Shown: piece by piece, positions 1 through 10,005 of the stretch | How the letters are laid out: each line of letters starts with the position of its first letter | Numbering within the stretch: the first letter of the stretch is position 1 | Program-made: the position numbers and the translations under genes | The notes under the pieces: model-generated | What the model was told of the DNA's origin: nothing | Database searches by the model: none | The model's input: only the letters and a program-made list of their open reading frames with translations | Assembly: GCF_015163655.1 (NCBI RefSeq) | Contig: NZ_JADEUF010000031.1 | Location: 1-35,505, forward strand | Direction of reading: 5' to 3' | DNA: 35,505 nt | DNA from: Xenorhabdus griffiniae | GTDB lineage: Bacteria > Pseudomonadota > Gammaproteobacteria > Enterobacterales > Enterobacteriaceae

Positions 1-140
1 GCCTTTTGTTCCTTTATTGCTCTTTGTTTCGCAACTTAAGGTTATAAAGGCAGGGCTATGTCATTTCAATTCACTATGTCATCTCATCTAGAAAGTCGAG
101 CATCGCGTTAACTTATTTATGAAATAGAAAGTTTATACCG
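1..140. other. Non-coding end region downstream of dapD
   Basis: No convincing gene is seen. The stretch is AT-rich and lies downstream of the minus-strand dapD gene. A 9-base direct repeat, CTATGTCAT, occurs at 56-64 and 74-82. No clear hairpin followed by a T-run was found for dapD termination, so its terminator may lie outside the window or be Rho-dependent. Confidence 0.5.
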
Positions 141-965
141 TTAATCAATATTTCTCAGCAGTTCATTAATACCCACTTTACCACGGGTCTTGGCATCCAC
201 CTTTTTCACAATAACAGCGCAATATAGGCTGTAGCTGCCATCTTTCGACGGAAGATTACCGGAGACGACGACAGAACCAGCGGGTACGCGACCATAATGG
301 ATTTCGCCAGTTTCGCGATCATAGATTTTGGTGCTTTGGCCGATGTAAACCCCCATTGAGATCACGGAGCCTTCTTCTACGATAACGCCTTCTACAATCT
401 CAGAACGTGCACCGATAAAGCAGTTGTCTTCAATGATGGTTGGGTTGGCCTGTAATGGCTCCAGAACACCGCCAATGCCCACTCCGCCGGATAAGTGAAC
501 ATTTTTACCGATCTGTGCACAGGAGCCGACTGTCGCCCAGGTATCTACCATTGTGCCTTCATCCACGTAAGCACCGAGGTTGACGTAAGATGGCATCAGT
601 ACGGTATTGCGTGCAATATAAGCCCCTTGGCGGACAGCCGCAGGAGGTACGACACGGAATCCTTCTTTTTCGAAACGAGCCTGATCATAGTCAGCGAATT
701 TCATCGGCACTTTGTCGAAATAGCGGCTTTCAGCACCTTCCATCACCTGATTGTCATTAATACGGAAGGAAAGCAATACCGCTTTTTTCAGCCATTGATG
801 AGTTACCCACTGTCCGTCGATTTTTTCAGCGACACGCAGTTTGCCACTGTCCAGCATTTGAATAACTTGATTAATGGCATCGCGGGTTGCGCTATCAACG
901 GTAGTTGGGGTGATATTAACGCGATCTTCAAATGCATTTTCGATAATCGTTTGTAATTGCTGCAT
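141..965 (-). CDS. dapD: 2,3,4,5-tetrahydropyridine-2,6-dicarboxylate N-succinyltransferase DapD
   Basis: This cytoplasmic enzyme transfers succinyl from succinyl-CoA to tetrahydrodipicolinate in the succinylase branch of the diaminopimelate/lysine pathway, which feeds both lysine and peptidoglycan. The 274-residue product has the family's usual length. It has an N-terminal alpha-helical part, then a left-handed beta-helix built from hexapeptide repeats (about residues 105-215, with [15 protein letters not shown] and [15 protein letters not shown] stretches), and a short C-terminal strand region. The ATG at 965 has AGGA about ten bases upstream. glnD ends 37 bases before it on the same strand, the same order as in E. 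coli, so cotranscription is possible. Assignment is by near full-length similarity to remembered E. coli DapD. Confidence 0.97.
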   Translation of the reverse strand: MQQLQTIIENAFEDRVNITPTTVDSATRDAINQVIQMLDSGKLRVAEKIDGQWVTHQWLKKAVLLSFRINDNQVMEGAESRYFDKVPMKFADYDQARFEKEGFRVVPPAAVRQGAYIARNTVLMPSYVNLGAYVDEGTMVDTWATVGSCAQIGKNVHLSGGVGIGGVLEPLQANPTIIEDNCFIGARSEIVEGVIVEEGSVISMGVYIGQSTKIYDRETGEIHYGRVPAGSVVVSGNLPSKDGSYSLYCAVIVKKVDAKTRGKVGINELLRNID

Positions 966-1002
966 AAGTATGCGGTTCCTAATTTTTGTTAAGAGAATCT
1001 TG

Positions 1003-3657
1003 TTATAGTTTATCTCGTGTGTTGAGAGCCTCTGTCAACCTTTCTGATAGTTCATCCCTGATTTTTTTATGTAATGCGTTTTGATCTTTATCTGCTAATA
1101 CAAAAAAGTCTTCCACACGTTCGCCAATAGTCGTAATGCGAGCGCCATGTAAGGAAACACCCAATTCGGCGAAAATATTGCCTACCCGTGCCAATAATCC
1201 AGGCTGATCCAATGCAACTAATTCCATATAAGTACGGCGAGCATTTTTTGTCGGTAAAAAGCTAACTTTGGTTGGGACATTAAAATGGCGTAACTTGGCA
1301 GGCAAATTGCGTGCCTTTGGGACTTTAGGATGCGGATCGTTCATAACTTTCAATAAGGCACGGCGGATAGGTTCGTGACGATCAAACGCCAGTGGATGAC
1401 CATTAGGATCTAAAACAACAAATGTATCCATCGCCATTTCATCACGATTAGTGAAGATTTGAGCATCATGGACACTTAAATTACGTTTGTCCAATTCCCC
1501 AACAACGGCCGCAAAAAGCGAAGGCCGGTCTTGGCACCAAATAAAAATTTCTGTACCACCGTGAGAAAAGGCGGTGCTGATCAAAACCATGGGTTCCAGA
1601 GGGGAGTGATGGATTAAATGGCTAGCATGCCACGCTAATTGGTCGGGAGTATGGCGCAGGAAATAGTCTGCATGGCAACGGCTCCAGATATTGTGTAAGC
1701 GCTGTTCGTCGATATTTTCCTGGCGCAGAAGGGCCAATGCTTGTAAGCGATTGTGACGGATTCGTTCCCGTAAATCAGGGGTATTTTGAATTCCCTGGCG
1801 CAATTGGGTTTCAGTGGCGAAATAGAGTTCACGTATCAGGCTCTGTTTCCAGCTGTTCCAGAGTTTAGCGTTGGTAGCACAAATATCAGCAACGGTCAGG
1901 CAGACTAAGTAATTAAGACGGTTTTGGTTTTTAACCTGGCTGGCAAATTGCTGGATGACTTCTGGATCTTGAATATCCCGACGTTGTGCAGTCACTGACA
2001 TCAGCAGATGATCGCGAACCAGCCATTCCACTAATCCAGCTTCGTGGTTTGTCAAACCATGCTGTCGCGCGAATGTGAAGGCATCTTTCGCGCCAAGCTC
2101 AGAATGATCGCCATTGCGCCCTTTGGCAATATCATGGAAAAAAGCGGCCAGCCGTAGTAGCTCTGGTTGAGGAATATGCGGGTAAAGTTCAACACACAGA
2201 GGGTGGATCACACGGTTATTTTCATCAGCAAAACTTTCCAGTTTTTGCAGTACGCGGATGGTGTGTTCGTCAACGGTATAAGCATGAAAAAGGTCAAATT
2301 GCATCTGGCCGACAATATTGCTCCAAAAAGGCATATAAGCCCCTAAGACACTATGAAGGTGCATTGGGAGTAATGCACCTGTAACTGCGTGGGGATGGCG
2401 CAGAATATCCATGAAAATTTTTCGTGCTTTGGGATGTTCACACAACGGAGCGGTCAGATTTCTACGGGCATAACGCAGTTGGCGCAATGTTGTGGAATAG
2501 ATCCCCTCAATTTCACGATGTTCAGCCATGTGATAAAACATTCTCAATATTGAAGTAGGATCACGGCTAAATAGCGTTTCATCAATGAGATCGATAAGGT
2601 TTCCCCGTAATTGAAACTCAGTGTTCAGGAAGCGCGGTTTTTCATTGGGCAGCAAGGTCAAAATGGCTTCATTAAACAGTTGCAGCAGCATGTTATTTAG
2701 CTCACTGACACGGCGAGTCATGCGATAGAAATCTTTCATCATTTGCTCGACCGGCTGATTTCTTTCCCCTTCATAGCCGAGCAGCTGGGCGACACTAAAT
2801 TGGTATTCGAACAGCAACCGGTTATCGTAACGGGTAACAACCAAATGAAGCGCAAAACGGATACGCCAGAGAAAATTCTGACATTCGTTCAATTCATTGC
2901 GTTCCTCTTGGGTCAGGAAACCAAAATTGACCATTTCATCTAAGGAGGTGGCACCAAAATGGCGATGAGCGACCCAAAGTAACGTGTGAATATCGCGTAG
3001 GCCACCTGGGCTGCTTTTAATGTCAGGCTCCAGATTGTAACTGGTGCTGTGATAGCGTCGGTGGCGTTCTTTTTGTTCAGTAATTTTAGCTGCGAAAAAT
3101 TGAGCGGATGGCCAGAAATCATCACTGAAAATATATTTCTGCATGCGCAGAAAGAGAGATAAATCTCCACAAATTAAGCGGGATTCAATGAGGTTAGTCG
3201 CGATAGTGGGATCGGAAAGCCCTTTTTGCTGGCACTCCTCGAATGTCCTGACACTGTGGCCGACTTCAAGACGAATATCCCACAGTAGGGCAATTAACTG
3301 CCCAAGGCGAGTTGATTGCACTTCAGTCAATGGCGATTCGCTCAAAATCAATAGGTCAATGTCAGAGAGAGGATGTAATTCGCGGCGGCCATAACCACCA
3401 ACCGCAATCAGGGAAAAAGAATCGATCTGATCAAATCCCTGTTCCTGCCATAATCGTTTTAAAAGTTGATCAATATAGTCACTGCGGGTGTAAATCAGTG
3501 CATCCGCTGAGATCCCTGCCTTGAATGCGTGTTCAAGCCAGAGCTGGAATTCATCAATATGCTGTTTAAGGGCGGGGAATTGCAGATCATCGTGGGAAAA
3601 CTCCACAGGAGAAAGAGGCGGAACGGGGGCTTGCGCTAAGGAGATATCAACCGGCAT
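1003..3657 (-). CDS. glnD: Bifunctional uridylyltransferase/uridylyl-removing enzyme GlnD
   Basis: GlnD is the nitrogen sensor that adds UMP to PII proteins (GlnB, GlnK) when glutamine is low and removes it when glutamine is high. It thereby controls glutamine synthetase and NtrBC. The 884-residue protein has the complete expected architecture. The nucleotidyltransferase motif [19 protein letters not shown] lies at about residues 87-105, with D99 and D101 as likely metal ligands. The uridylyl-removing HD domain has FFHDIAKG with H508 and D509. Two C-terminal ACT domains lie at about 697-765 and 810-884 and are the likely glutamine sensors. The start ATG at 3657 encodes MPVDISLAQ; the upstream AGG is a weak ribosome site. 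The gene lies between map and dapD, as in E. coli. Confidence 0.97.
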   Translation of the reverse strand: MPVDISLAQAPVPPLSPVEFSHDDLQFPALKQHIDEFQLWLEHAFKAGISADALIYTRSDYIDQLLKRLWQEQGFDQIDSFSLIAVGGYGRRELHPLSDIDLLILSESPLTEVQSTRLGQLIALLWDIRLEVGHSVRTFEECQQKGLSDPTIATNLIESRLICGDLSLFLRMQKYIFSDDFWPSAQFFAAKITEQKERHRRYHSTSYNLEPDIKSSPGGLRDIHTLLWVAHRHFGATSLDEMVNFGFLTQEERNELNECQNFLWRIRFALHLVVTRYDNRLLFEYQFSVAQLLGYEGERNQPVEQMMKDFYRMTRRVSELNNMLLQLFNEAILTLLPNEKPRFLNTEFQLRGNLIDLIDETLFSRDPTSILRMFYHMAEHREIEGIYSTTLRQLRYARRNLTAPLCEHPKARKIFMDILRHPHAVTGALLPMHLHSVLGAYMPFWSNIVGQMQFDLFHAYTVDEHTIRVLQKLESFADENNRVIHPLCVELYPHIPQPELLRLAAFFHDIAKGRNGDHSELGAKDAFTFARQHGLTNHEAGLVEWLVRDHLLMSVTAQRRDIQDPEVIQQFASQVKNQNRLNYLVCLTVADICATNAKLWNSWKQSLIRELYFATETQLRQGIQNTPDLRERIRHNRLQALALLRQENIDEQRLHNIWSRCHADYFLRHTPDQLAWHASHLIHHSPLEPMVLISTAFSHGGTEIFIWCQDRPSLFAAVVGELDKRNLSVHDAQIFTNRDEMAMDTFVVLDPNGHPLAFDRHEPIRRALLKVMNDPHPKVPKARNLPAKLRHFNVPTKVSFLPTKNARRTYMELVALDQPGLLARVGNIFAELGVSLHGARITTIGERVEDFFVLADKDQNALHKKIRDELSERLTEALNTRDKL

Positions 3658-3742
3658 ATGCAGAAACCTATCGTGAGAAAACTCATGATGACCAGATTAC
3701 TGAGAAAATAATAGGATGAACAGGGGTTATTCACCGCGATAA

Positions 3743-3776
3743 AAGCTCCCCGGCAGTTGAAGCTAGCAGGGAGCTT
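3743..3776 (-). terminator. Probable map terminator
   Basis: An inverted repeat AAGCTCCC (3743-3750) / GGGAGCTT (3769-3776) encloses an 18-base loop. Read on the minus strand it is followed by a short TTTTAT run. It lies between the end of map and the start of glnD and may separate the two transcription units. The large loop and short T-run make it a modest terminator. Confidence 0.5.
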
Positions 3777-3811
3777 GTTGATTAAGTTTAATAAATTGCG
3801 TTAGCTGGCAA

Positions 3812-4609
3812 TTATGCGTTCACTAATACCGCTGAGATATGCGCTTCTTCTTCTTGGCGCCATGTCATGATTTCACAACCATTATCGGTAACGACAATAG
3901 TATGTTCGTACTGTGCAGACCAACCGCGATCTTTGGTTTTAACTGTCCAGCCATCTTTCATGGAGCGAATACGAAAATCACCCGCGTTGACCATTGGCTC
4001 AATGGTGAATGCCATGCCTTTTTGCAATACCACGCCGCCATCATCAGCATCATAATGCAGAACATGCGGTTCTTCGTGGAAGCCTCTGCCGATACCGTGA
4101 CCGCAGTATTCGCGGACAACAGAATAATCGTGACTTTCGACAAACTGCTGAATTGCCTTGCCGATGGTACGCAGACGGATGCCGGGCTTAACCATTTTCA
4201 GGGCAAGGTACAAGCTTTCCTGCGTTACACGACACAGGCGCTCACCTTGAATGGTGGGCTTGCCGACAATAAACATTTTAGACGTATCACCGTGGAACTC
4301 ATCTTTGATGACTGTCACGTCAATATTGACGATATCACCTTCTTTCAGTGTCTTATCATCGCTTGGAATGCCGTGGCAAACCACGTCATTGACGGAGATG
4401 CACACGGATTTAGGAAAGCCGTGGTAACCCAGACAAGCCGAGATTGCCTGTTGTTTTTCGGTAATGTGCTGGTGGCAGATACGATCAAGTTCACCTGTAG
4501 TGACGCCAGCCTTAACGTAAGGCTCAATCATTTCCAGAACTTCGGCAGCCAGGCGTCCGGCAACCCGCATTTTCTGAATGTCTTCTTCTGTTTTGATAGA
4601 AATAGCCAT
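3812..4609 (-). CDS. map: Type I methionine aminopeptidase
   Basis: This enzyme removes the initiator methionine from new proteins when the second residue is small. The 265-residue product matches the bacterial type Ia family in length. The metal-binding pattern is visible: Asp in NIDVTVIKDEFHGDTSKMF (two Asp ligands), His in CGHGIGRGFHEEPHVLHY, Glu in FTIEPM, and Glu in the C-terminal YEHTIVV. The start ATG at 4609 follows a GGA ribosome site in the minus-strand text AAATGGACCC. It is divergent from rpsB across a 401-base region, the same arrangement as in E. coli. Its leader can form competing hairpins (separate entry). Confidence 0.97.
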   Translation of the reverse strand: MAISIKTEEDIQKMRVAGRLAAEVLEMIEPYVKAGVTTGELDRICHQHITEKQQAISACLGYHGFPKSVCISVNDVVCHGIPSDDKTLKEGDIVNIDVTVIKDEFHGDTSKMFIVGKPTIQGERLCRVTQESLYLALKMVKPGIRLRTIGKAIQQFVESHDYSVVREYCGHGIGRGFHEEPHVLHYDADDGGVVLQKGMAFTIEPMVNAGDFRIRSMKDGWTVKTKDRGWSAQYEHTIVVTDNGCEIMTWRQEEEAHISAVLVNA

Positions 4610-4626
4610 GAAATGGGTCCATTTAA

Positions 4627-4679
4627 GTCGGAAAATTACCGACTACTTGATATTAATTAAGGAAAGTATTGTCGGTAAT
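4627..4679 (-). promoter_or_regulatory. Competing hairpins in the map leader
   Basis: In minus-strand order the leader contains ATTACCGAC (4679-4671), GTCGGTAAT (4643-4635) and CCGAC (4631-4627). The middle segment can pair with the first (9 base pairs, 27-base loop) or, through GTCGG, with the third (5 base pairs, 7-base loop), but not both. The block ends about 18 bases before the map start codon, close to the ribosome site. The pairing is directly visible; a regulatory role is inference only. Confidence 0.35.
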
Positions 4680-4739
4680 GGTATCAGCCCACCGAATGGA
4701 TGCCAATATAACCCGCATTAGTCGCCGTAATAAACATAG

Positions 4740-4796
4740 CTGTAACAAACGTATCTGTAACAAATGTTGGAGTCTGGTGGTGGTTTATGGTATAAA
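4740..4796 (+). promoter_or_regulatory. rpsB promoter with extended -10
   Basis: A -35-like TTGGAG (4767-4772) is followed 18 bases later by TATAAA (4791-4796). TG at 4788-4789 gives an extended -10 element. The discriminator GCGCGCC is very GC-rich, a property of stringently controlled ribosomal protein promoters. Two copies of CTGTAACAAA (4740-4749 and 4755-4764), 15 bases apart, lie immediately upstream. A second, weaker extended -10 (TGATATGAT) occurs near 4826-4834. Initiation at the first site would give a leader of about 205 bases before rpsB. Confidence 0.6.
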
Positions 4797-4877
4797 GCGC
4801 GCCGGTATTCTGTGTAATTGTTTCTGATATGATGCAATTTGCTGAGGATACTAAATAAACTCATTATGTGTAAATAA

Positions 4878-5734
<857 letters not shown>

Positions 5735-5736
<2 letters not shown>

Positions 5737-5768
5737 TAAGGCCTGCTCATTTTGTTTGAGCCCTTATT
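5735..5768 (+). promoter_or_regulatory. Long inverted repeat overlapping the rpsB stop codon
   Basis: AATAAGG (5735-5741) plus GCTCA (5745-5749) can pair with TGAGC (5757-5761) plus CCTTATT (5762-5768). This makes a 12-base-pair stem with a three-base bulge and a seven-base loop. No T-run follows, so it is more likely a 3'-end stabiliser, processing site or attenuator component than a terminator. The function is inferred. Confidence 0.45.
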
Positions 5769-5793
5769 GACCAGGTATTGAAATATATTGGTT

Positions 5794-5817
5794 AGGGGGC
5801 CTGTTATGGCCCCCTTT
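5794..5817 (+). terminator. rpsB-tsf intergenic terminator/attenuator
   Basis: A GC-rich hairpin, AGGGGGCC (5794-5801) and GGCCCCCT (5808-5815) with a TGTTAT loop, is followed only by TTT. It lies between rpsB and tsf, so it probably acts as a partial terminator that sets the S2 to EF-Ts ratio. Confidence 0.65.
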
Positions 5818-5820
5818 ACC

Positions 5821-5856
5821 TATCTGATATAGAACTATTATCTGATATAGAACTTT
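5821..5856 (+). repeat. Tandem 18-base duplication before tsf
   Basis: TATCTGATATAGAACT occurs at 5821-5836 and again at 5839-5854, a tandem repeat with an 18-base period and only the last spacer bases differing. It lies between the rpsB-tsf hairpin and the tsf ribosome site. The two perfect copies suggest a recent slippage duplication. Confidence 0.85.
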
Positions 5857-5904
5857 CCACGCGGAATATTATCTTCCCGCGAGACACATCGAGGAATAAA
5901 ACAA

Positions 5905-6762
5905 ATGGCTGACATTACCGCTGCTCTGGTAAAAGAACTGCGTGAGCGTACTGGCGCAGGCATGATGGAATGTAAAAAAGCACTGGTTGAAGCAAATGGT
6001 GATATCGAACTGGCGATCGATAACATGCGTAAATCAGGTCAGGCAAAAGCGGCTAAGAAAGCAGGCCGTGTTGCTGCTGAAGGTGTTATTCTGGTTGAAG
6101 TTGCGGCTGATGCTAAATTCGCAGCTATCGTTGAACTGAACTGTGAAACTGACTTCGTTGCTAAAGACTCTGGCTTCCTGGCTTTCGGCAAAGAAGTTAT
6201 CACTTCTGTTATGGCAGACAAAAACGCTGACATCGATGCACTGAAAGCGAAGTTCGAAGAACAGCGTACTGGCCTGGTTGCGAAAATTGGTGAAAACATC
6301 AACATTCGTCGCGTTGCTATTCTGGAAGGTGAAGCGGTGGGTTCTTACCTGCACGGTTCCCGTATCGGTGTTCTGGTGGCTGCGGAAGGCGCTAACGAAG
6401 AGCTGATCAAACACATCGCAATGCACGTTGCGGCAAGCAAGCCAGAATACGTGAACCCAACTGACGTTCCTGCTGACGTTGTTGAGCGTGAGCACCAGAT
6501 CCAATTGGAAATCGCAATGCAGTCTGGTAAGCCTCGCGAAATCGCAGAGAAAATGGTTTCTGGCCGTATGAACAAATTCACCGGCGAAATCTCTCTGACT
6601 GGTCAGAATTTCGTGATGGACCCAAGCAAATCTGTTGGCGATCTGCTGAAAGAAAACAATGCTAAGGTTATCAACTTCATCCGCTTCGAAGTTGGTGAAG
6701 GTATTGAGAAAGTTGAAGCTGATTTCGCAGCAGAAGTTGCTGCAATGAGCAAACAGTCTTAA
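5905..6762 (+). CDS. tsf: Translation elongation factor Ts
   Basis: EF-Ts is the guanine-nucleotide exchange factor that recycles EF-Tu-GDP to EF-Tu-GTP. The 285-residue protein has the N-terminal UBA-like signature [20 protein letters not shown] (residues 9-28) and the core motif CETDFVAKD (about 81-89), whose Asp-Phe pair is known to disrupt the EF-Tu Mg-binding site. A ribosome site, GAGGAA, precedes the ATG. Codon bias is strong. A terminator hairpin follows the stop codon, so transcription from the rpsB promoter probably ends here. The length is close to E. coli EF-Ts, with a two-residue insertion before the TDFV motif. Confidence 0.99.
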   Translation: MADITAALVKELRERTGAGMMECKKALVEANGDIELAIDNMRKSGQAKAAKKAGRVAAEGVILVEVAADAKFAAIVELNCETDFVAKDSGFLAFGKEVITSVMADKNADIDALKAKFEEQRTGLVAKIGENINIRRVAILEGEAVGSYLHGSRIGVLVAAEGANEELIKHIAMHVAASKPEYVNPTDVPADVVEREHQIQLEIAMQSGKPREIAEKMVSGRMNKFTGEISLTGQNFVMDPSKSVGDLLKENNAKVINFIRFEVGEGIEKVEADFAAEVAAMSKQS

Positions 6763-6770
6763 TTTTCTTG

Positions 6771-6800
6771 AACGGAGCCGCCGATTGGCGGTTCTGTTTT
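6771..6800 (+). terminator. tsf terminator
   Basis: A 12-base-pair stem is formed by AACGGAGCCGCC (6771-6782) and GGCGGTTCTGTT (6787-6798), with two G-T wobbles and a GATT loop. A run of T bases (6797-6800) overlaps the base of the stem. It starts nine bases after the tsf stop codon and is a classical Rho-independent terminator. Confidence 0.85.
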
Positions 6801-6905
6801 ATCTCATGATGAATTTTTACATCTGGGCTTTATCGCGTGGATGTGTAGTAGTTGAGTAAATCTTAATAGATCCCCAATATCCTTATCTGCTTAGGACTGA
6901 ACACC

Positions 6906-7634
6906 ATGGCAACCAATGCAAAACCCGTATATCAGAAAATCCTGCTTAAGCTCAGTGGAGAAGCCCTGCAAGGCGCAGAAGGTTTTGGCATCGACGCCAG
7001 TGTCTTAGACCGTATGGCTCAGGAAATCAAAGAACTGGTTGAGCTGGGTATTCAGGTCGGTGTCGTTATTGGAGGCGGTAACCTGTTTCGTGGTGCCGGT
7101 TTGGCAGAGGCAGGAATGAACCGTGTAGTCGGTGACCACATGGGCATGTTGGCGACTGTGATGAATGGTCTGGCAATGCGTGATGCCTTGCACCGCGCCT
7201 ATGTGAACGCTCGTCTGATGTCTGCCGTCCCACTGAATGGCGTATGTGATAATTATAGCTGGGCTGAAGCGATAAGCTTACTGCGTCACGGTCGTGTTGT
7301 TATTTTCGCTGCGGGTACTGGCAACCCGTTCTTTACAACAGATTCCGCTGCATGTCTGCGTGGCATTGAAATCGAAGCGGATGTTGTGTTAAAAGCAACC
7401 AAAGTTGATGGCGTTTATTCTGCTGATCCTGCAAAAGATCCTGAAGCCGTTCTCTACAATCAGCTCACTTATCAGGAAGTATTGGAGCGTGAATTGAAAG
7501 TGATGGATCTGGCCGCCTTTACGCTGGCTCGTGACCATAACCTGCCAATTCGTGTTTTTAATATGAACAAACCAGGCGCACTTCGTCGTGTTGTGATGGG
7601 AGAAAGTGAAGGTACGTTGATTTCTCACGGCTGA
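6906..7634 (+). CDS. pyrH: UMP kinase
   Basis: PyrH phosphorylates UMP to UDP in pyrimidine nucleotide synthesis. It belongs to the amino-acid kinase fold family and is normally a hexamer regulated by GTP and UTP. The 242-residue product shows the N-terminal [11 protein letters not shown] phosphate loop, the [11 protein letters not shown] glycine-rich motif, and the [18 protein letters not shown] segment typical of bacterial UMP kinases. AGGA lies about ten bases before the ATG. The gene sits between the tsf terminator and frr, as in E. coli, and probably has its own promoter in the 6803-6890 region, although no strong -35/-10 pair is evident there. Confidence 0.98.
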   Translation: MATNAKPVYQKILLKLSGEALQGAEGFGIDASVLDRMAQEIKELVELGIQVGVVIGGGNLFRGAGLAEAGMNRVVGDHMGMLATVMNGLAMRDALHRAYVNARLMSAVPLNGVCDNYSWAEAISLLRHGRVVIFAAGTGNPFFTTDSAACLRGIEIEADVVLKATKVDGVYSADPAKDPEAVLYNQLTYQEVLERELKVMDLAAFTLARDHNLPIRVFNMNKPGALRRVVMGESEGTLISHG

Positions 7635-7666
7635 TTTTTCACAGTTCGTGCTCAGAGACATTGGTG

Positions 7667-7706
7667 AAATTTGACGGTATGATCAGCGTCCTGATGCGCC
7701 AAATTT
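7667..7706 (+). other. Hairpin in the pyrH-frr spacer
   Basis: AAATTTG (7667-7673) pairs with CAAATTT (7700-7706), and an inner stem ATCAG (7682-7686) / CTGAT (7691-7695) closes a four-base loop. No T-run follows, so it is not a standard intrinsic terminator. It may stabilise the pyrH 3' end. Confidence 0.35.
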
Positions 7707-7752
7707 AATGACACAGGGTCACATATATCGTAGCGTATTCGGTTCACTTATC

Positions 7753-7758
7753 TATAAT
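7753..7758 (+). promoter_or_regulatory. Possible frr promoter -10 element
   Basis: A perfect TATAAT lies 47 bases before the frr start codon. No good -35 is seen 16-18 bases upstream, so the assignment rests on the -10 and its position only. Confidence 0.4.
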
Positions 7759-7805
7759 TTACGCAGTGTGGCCTAAAAAATAACCATCTCCCAAGGGTTT
7801 GTAAC

Positions 7806-8363
7806 GTGATTAATGAAATCAAGAAAGACGCACAAGACCGCATGGAAAAAAGCGTCGAAGCACTGAAAAATCAAATTAGCAAGGTTCGTACTGGCCGTGC
7901 TTCTCCTAGCCTGTTGGATGGCATCAGCGTTGAATATTATGGCGCTGCGACTCCACTGCGTCAGATTGCAAACGTTGTTGCAGAAGATGCCCGCACTTTG
8001 GCGATCACGGTATTTGATCGCTCTATGACCGCGGCAGTTGAAAAAGCCATTATGGCTTCTGATCTGGGTCTGAACCCCTCTTCTGCCGGAACCATTATTC
8101 GTGTTCCATTACCACCATTGACAGAAGAGCGCCGTAAGGATCTCATCAAAGTTGTTCGTGGAGAAGCGGAACAAGGCCGTGTCTCCATTCGTAACATTCG
8201 CCGTGATGCGAACGATAAGGTCAAAACACTGCTGAAAGACAAAGAAATCAGTGAAGATGAAGAACGTCGTTCACAAGATGAAATTCAGAAACTGACTGAC
8301 AGCTTCATTAAGAAAATTGATGAAGCGCTGGCAAATAAAGAAACTGAGTTGATGGATTTCTAA
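7806..8363 (+). CDS. frr: Ribosome recycling factor
   Basis: RRF, with EF-G and IF3, splits the post-termination ribosome for another round of translation. The 185-residue product equals the E. coli length. It shows the conserved blocks [13 protein letters not shown] (about 31-43), [14 protein letters not shown], and the C-terminal helix segments [34 protein letters not shown]. The start is GTG at 7806 (encoding MINEIKKDA), the same start codon type as in E. coli frr. The gene is followed by a strong terminator. Confidence 0.98.
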   Translation: MINEIKKDAQDRMEKSVEALKNQISKVRTGRASPSLLDGISVEYYGAATPLRQIANVVAEDARTLAITVFDRSMTAAVEKAIMASDLGLNPSSAGTIIRVPLPPLTEERRKDLIKVVRGEAEQGRVSIRNIRRDANDKVKTLLKDKEISEDEERRSQDEIQKLTDSFIKKIDEALANKETELMDF

Positions 8364-8380
8364 TTGCCGTTTCACGCATA

Positions 8381-8409
8381 CAACGCCGCAGCTCTTGCGG
8401 CGTTGTTCT
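8381..8409 (+). terminator. frr terminator
   Basis: A perfect ten-base-pair stem CAACGCCGCA (8381-8390) / TGCGGCGTTG (8396-8405) with a GCTCT loop is followed by TTCTT. It lies 18 bases after the frr stop codon. Confidence 0.85.
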
Positions 8410-8496
8410 TATCCTGGATATTACACTTCGTATCACATTTCTTTCTCAAGCGATGGACATAGCGATCTGCACCGCTCAAACTATGACAATTTTCTG

Positions 8497-8524
8497 TTGC
8501 GATTTTCCATTGCAATTTTATATC
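8497..8524 (+). promoter_or_regulatory. Possible dxr promoter
   Basis: TTGCGA (8497-8502) and TATATC (8519-8524) are separated by 16 bases, just upstream of dxr and downstream of the frr terminator. Initiation here would leave a leader of about 15-18 bases. This is a moderate consensus match only. Confidence 0.35.
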
Positions 8525-8547
8525 AGTAGCATACTTAGAGTATTAAA

Positions 8548-9744
8548 ATGAAACGGTTAACTATTCTTGGCTCAACGGGTTCGATTGGGAAAAGTACGCT
8601 TTCTGTTGTCCGCAATAACCCGGATAAATTCAGTGTCATTGCACTGGTGGCTGGGAAAAATATTGAAGTTATGGCACAGCAATGTTTGGAATTCCACCCT
8701 CAATATGCAGCAATGGCAGATGAACCGTCAGCAAAAGCTCTGCGTCAGTTATTACAGGCGCAGGGAAGCCAAACCGAAGTGCTGTTTGGTAAAGACGCGA
8801 TTTGTGATTTAGCGGCATTGGAAGACGTCGATCAAGTCATGTCAGCTATTGTTGGCGTTGCAGGTTTATTGCCGACTTTGGCCGCTATCCGCAAGGGAAA
8901 ACAAGTTCTGCTGGCTAACAAAGAATCTTTGATTACCAGTGGCCGTCTGTTTATGGATGCGGTTGTCCAATACAAAGCGCAATTGCTGCCAATTGATAGC
9001 GAACATAATGCTATTTTCCAAAGTCTGCCGGAAGGGGTTCAGCATAATCTTGGCAAGGCAAATCTAAAAGAGTACGGTATTTCCAGCATTATCCTCACAG
9101 GATCGGGCGGGCCGTTCCGTAAGACGCCTTTGGAGAATTTGCCCAACGTGACTCCTGATGAAGCGTGCGCTCATCCTATCTGGTCAATGGGACGTAAGAT
9201 TTCGGTGGATTCTGCTACCATGATGAACAAAGGCTTGGAATATATCGAAGCACGTTACCTGTTCAATGCATCCGCAGATGAAATGGAAGTATTATTGCAT
9301 CCCCAATCGGTCATCCATTCGATGGTTCGCTATCAGGATGGTAGCATCATCGCACAATTAGGAACACAGGACATGTGTACCCCAATTGCTTATGCGATGG
9401 CTTATCCTAATCGTATTCCATCTGGGGCAAAGCCATTGGATTTTACCGAATTGAGCATGCTCACTTTTGAATCCCTGGATTATCAGCGTTATCCTTGTTT
9501 GAAACTGGCGATTGAGGCTTGTCACCAGGGGCAGGCGGCAACAACGGCATTGAATGCTGCAAATGAAGAAACCGTAGATGTTTTTTTGCAAGGTGGAATC
9601 CGTTTCACAGATATTGCGACAATCAACCGGTTGGTCGTTGAAAAAGTAAATTTATCTGAACCTCAAAGTATCGAAGAGGTCTTAGAAATCGATAACATAG
9701 CCAGGACCTTAGCGAAAGAAGCCATAAGCACTTTTGCCAAATAG
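8548..9744 (+). CDS. dxr: 1-deoxy-D-xylulose-5-phosphate reductoisomerase
   Basis: Dxr (IspC) converts 1-deoxy-D-xylulose 5-phosphate to 2-C-methyl-D-erythritol 4-phosphate with NADPH, the first committed step of the non-mevalonate isoprenoid pathway and the target of fosmidomycin. The 398-residue product starts with the Rossmann motif [14 protein letters not shown]. It has the metal-binding [11 protein letters not shown] near residue 150, the flexible-loop [23 protein letters not shown] segment, and the family C-terminal helical domain. It is full length. Its isoprenoid products feed UppS, encoded next. The ribosome site before the ATG is weak (TTAGAG). Confidence 0.98.
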   Translation: MKRLTILGSTGSIGKSTLSVVRNNPDKFSVIALVAGKNIEVMAQQCLEFHPQYAAMADEPSAKALRQLLQAQGSQTEVLFGKDAICDLAALEDVDQVMSAIVGVAGLLPTLAAIRKGKQVLLANKESLITSGRLFMDAVVQYKAQLLPIDSEHNAIFQSLPEGVQHNLGKANLKEYGISSIILTGSGGPFRKTPLENLPNVTPDEACAHPIWSMGRKISVDSATMMNKGLEYIEARYLFNASADEMEVLLHPQSVIHSMVRYQDGSIIAQLGTQDMCTPIAYAMAYPNRIPSGAKPLDFTELSMLTFESLDYQRYPCLKLAIEACHQGQAATTALNAANEETVDVFLQGGIRFTDIATINRLVVEKVNLSEPQSIEEVLEIDNIARTLAKEAISTFAK

Positions 9745-9810
9745 CAAGTTTTATTAATAAGTATAGGTTTGCGTTTTGGCAAATGATATAGTTCGCGGGT
9801 AAATTACAGT

Positions 9811-9819
9811 TGCTATAAT
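9811..9819 (+). promoter_or_regulatory. Extended -10 promoter in the dxr-uppS spacer
   Basis: TGC-TATAAT (9811-9819) is a perfect extended -10. The bases at the -35 position are poor, which such promoters tolerate. Transcription would begin near 9826, upstream of the terminator-like hairpin at 9900-9944. A weaker extended -10, TGATATAGT, lies at 9784-9792. Confidence 0.5.
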
Positions 9820-9899
9820 AGCCATTTCAATTATCTGATGCTTGCATTCTAATCATAGATAAGCGCAGGTTAAAGGCTTCATTCAGTCATGCCTGAAAT

Positions 9900-9944
9900 A
9901 GCCGTGCTATCCGTGCTAATTGTTGACACGTAACACGGCTTTTT
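9900..9944 (+). terminator. Terminator between dxr and uppS
   Basis: AGCCGTG (9900-9906) pairs with CACGGCT (9934-9940) and is followed by a T-run ending at 9944. The loop is long (27 bases). It may terminate dxr transcripts, or act as the terminator or attenuator of a transcript started at the extended -10 upstream. Confidence 0.6.
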
Positions 9945-10005
9945 CATGTTTGGAAGTGATTGAATTTACCAAAAAGTCAGCTTAGTTATTTAAGGATTAT
10001 TTTGA

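Noticed and set aside
56-82. Direct repeat CTATGTCAT twice near the left edge
   Set aside because: Two nine-base copies in AT-rich non-coding DNA are too short to support a function and nothing else is nearby.
495-956. Open frame opposite dapD
   Set aside because: Antisense shadow of dapD with no family features.
3839-4660. Long open frame (273 codons) on the plus strand opposite map
   Set aside because: It is antisense to a clearly conserved gene, has no recognisable domain and no ribosome site, and arises from the codon bias of map.
5850-5880. GAACTT-like sigmaE -35 before tsf, and a general search for sigmaE promoters before rseP, bamA and skp
   Set aside because: GAACTT is present in the tandem repeat but no TCTGA-like -10 at the right spacing is convincing, and no clear site was found before rseP, bamA or skp.
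9923-9951. TTGACA before uppS as a consensus promoter
   Set aside because: A perfect -35 hexamer is present, but the 17-base-spaced -10 position reads ATGTTT, and the region is better explained as the terminator hairpin.
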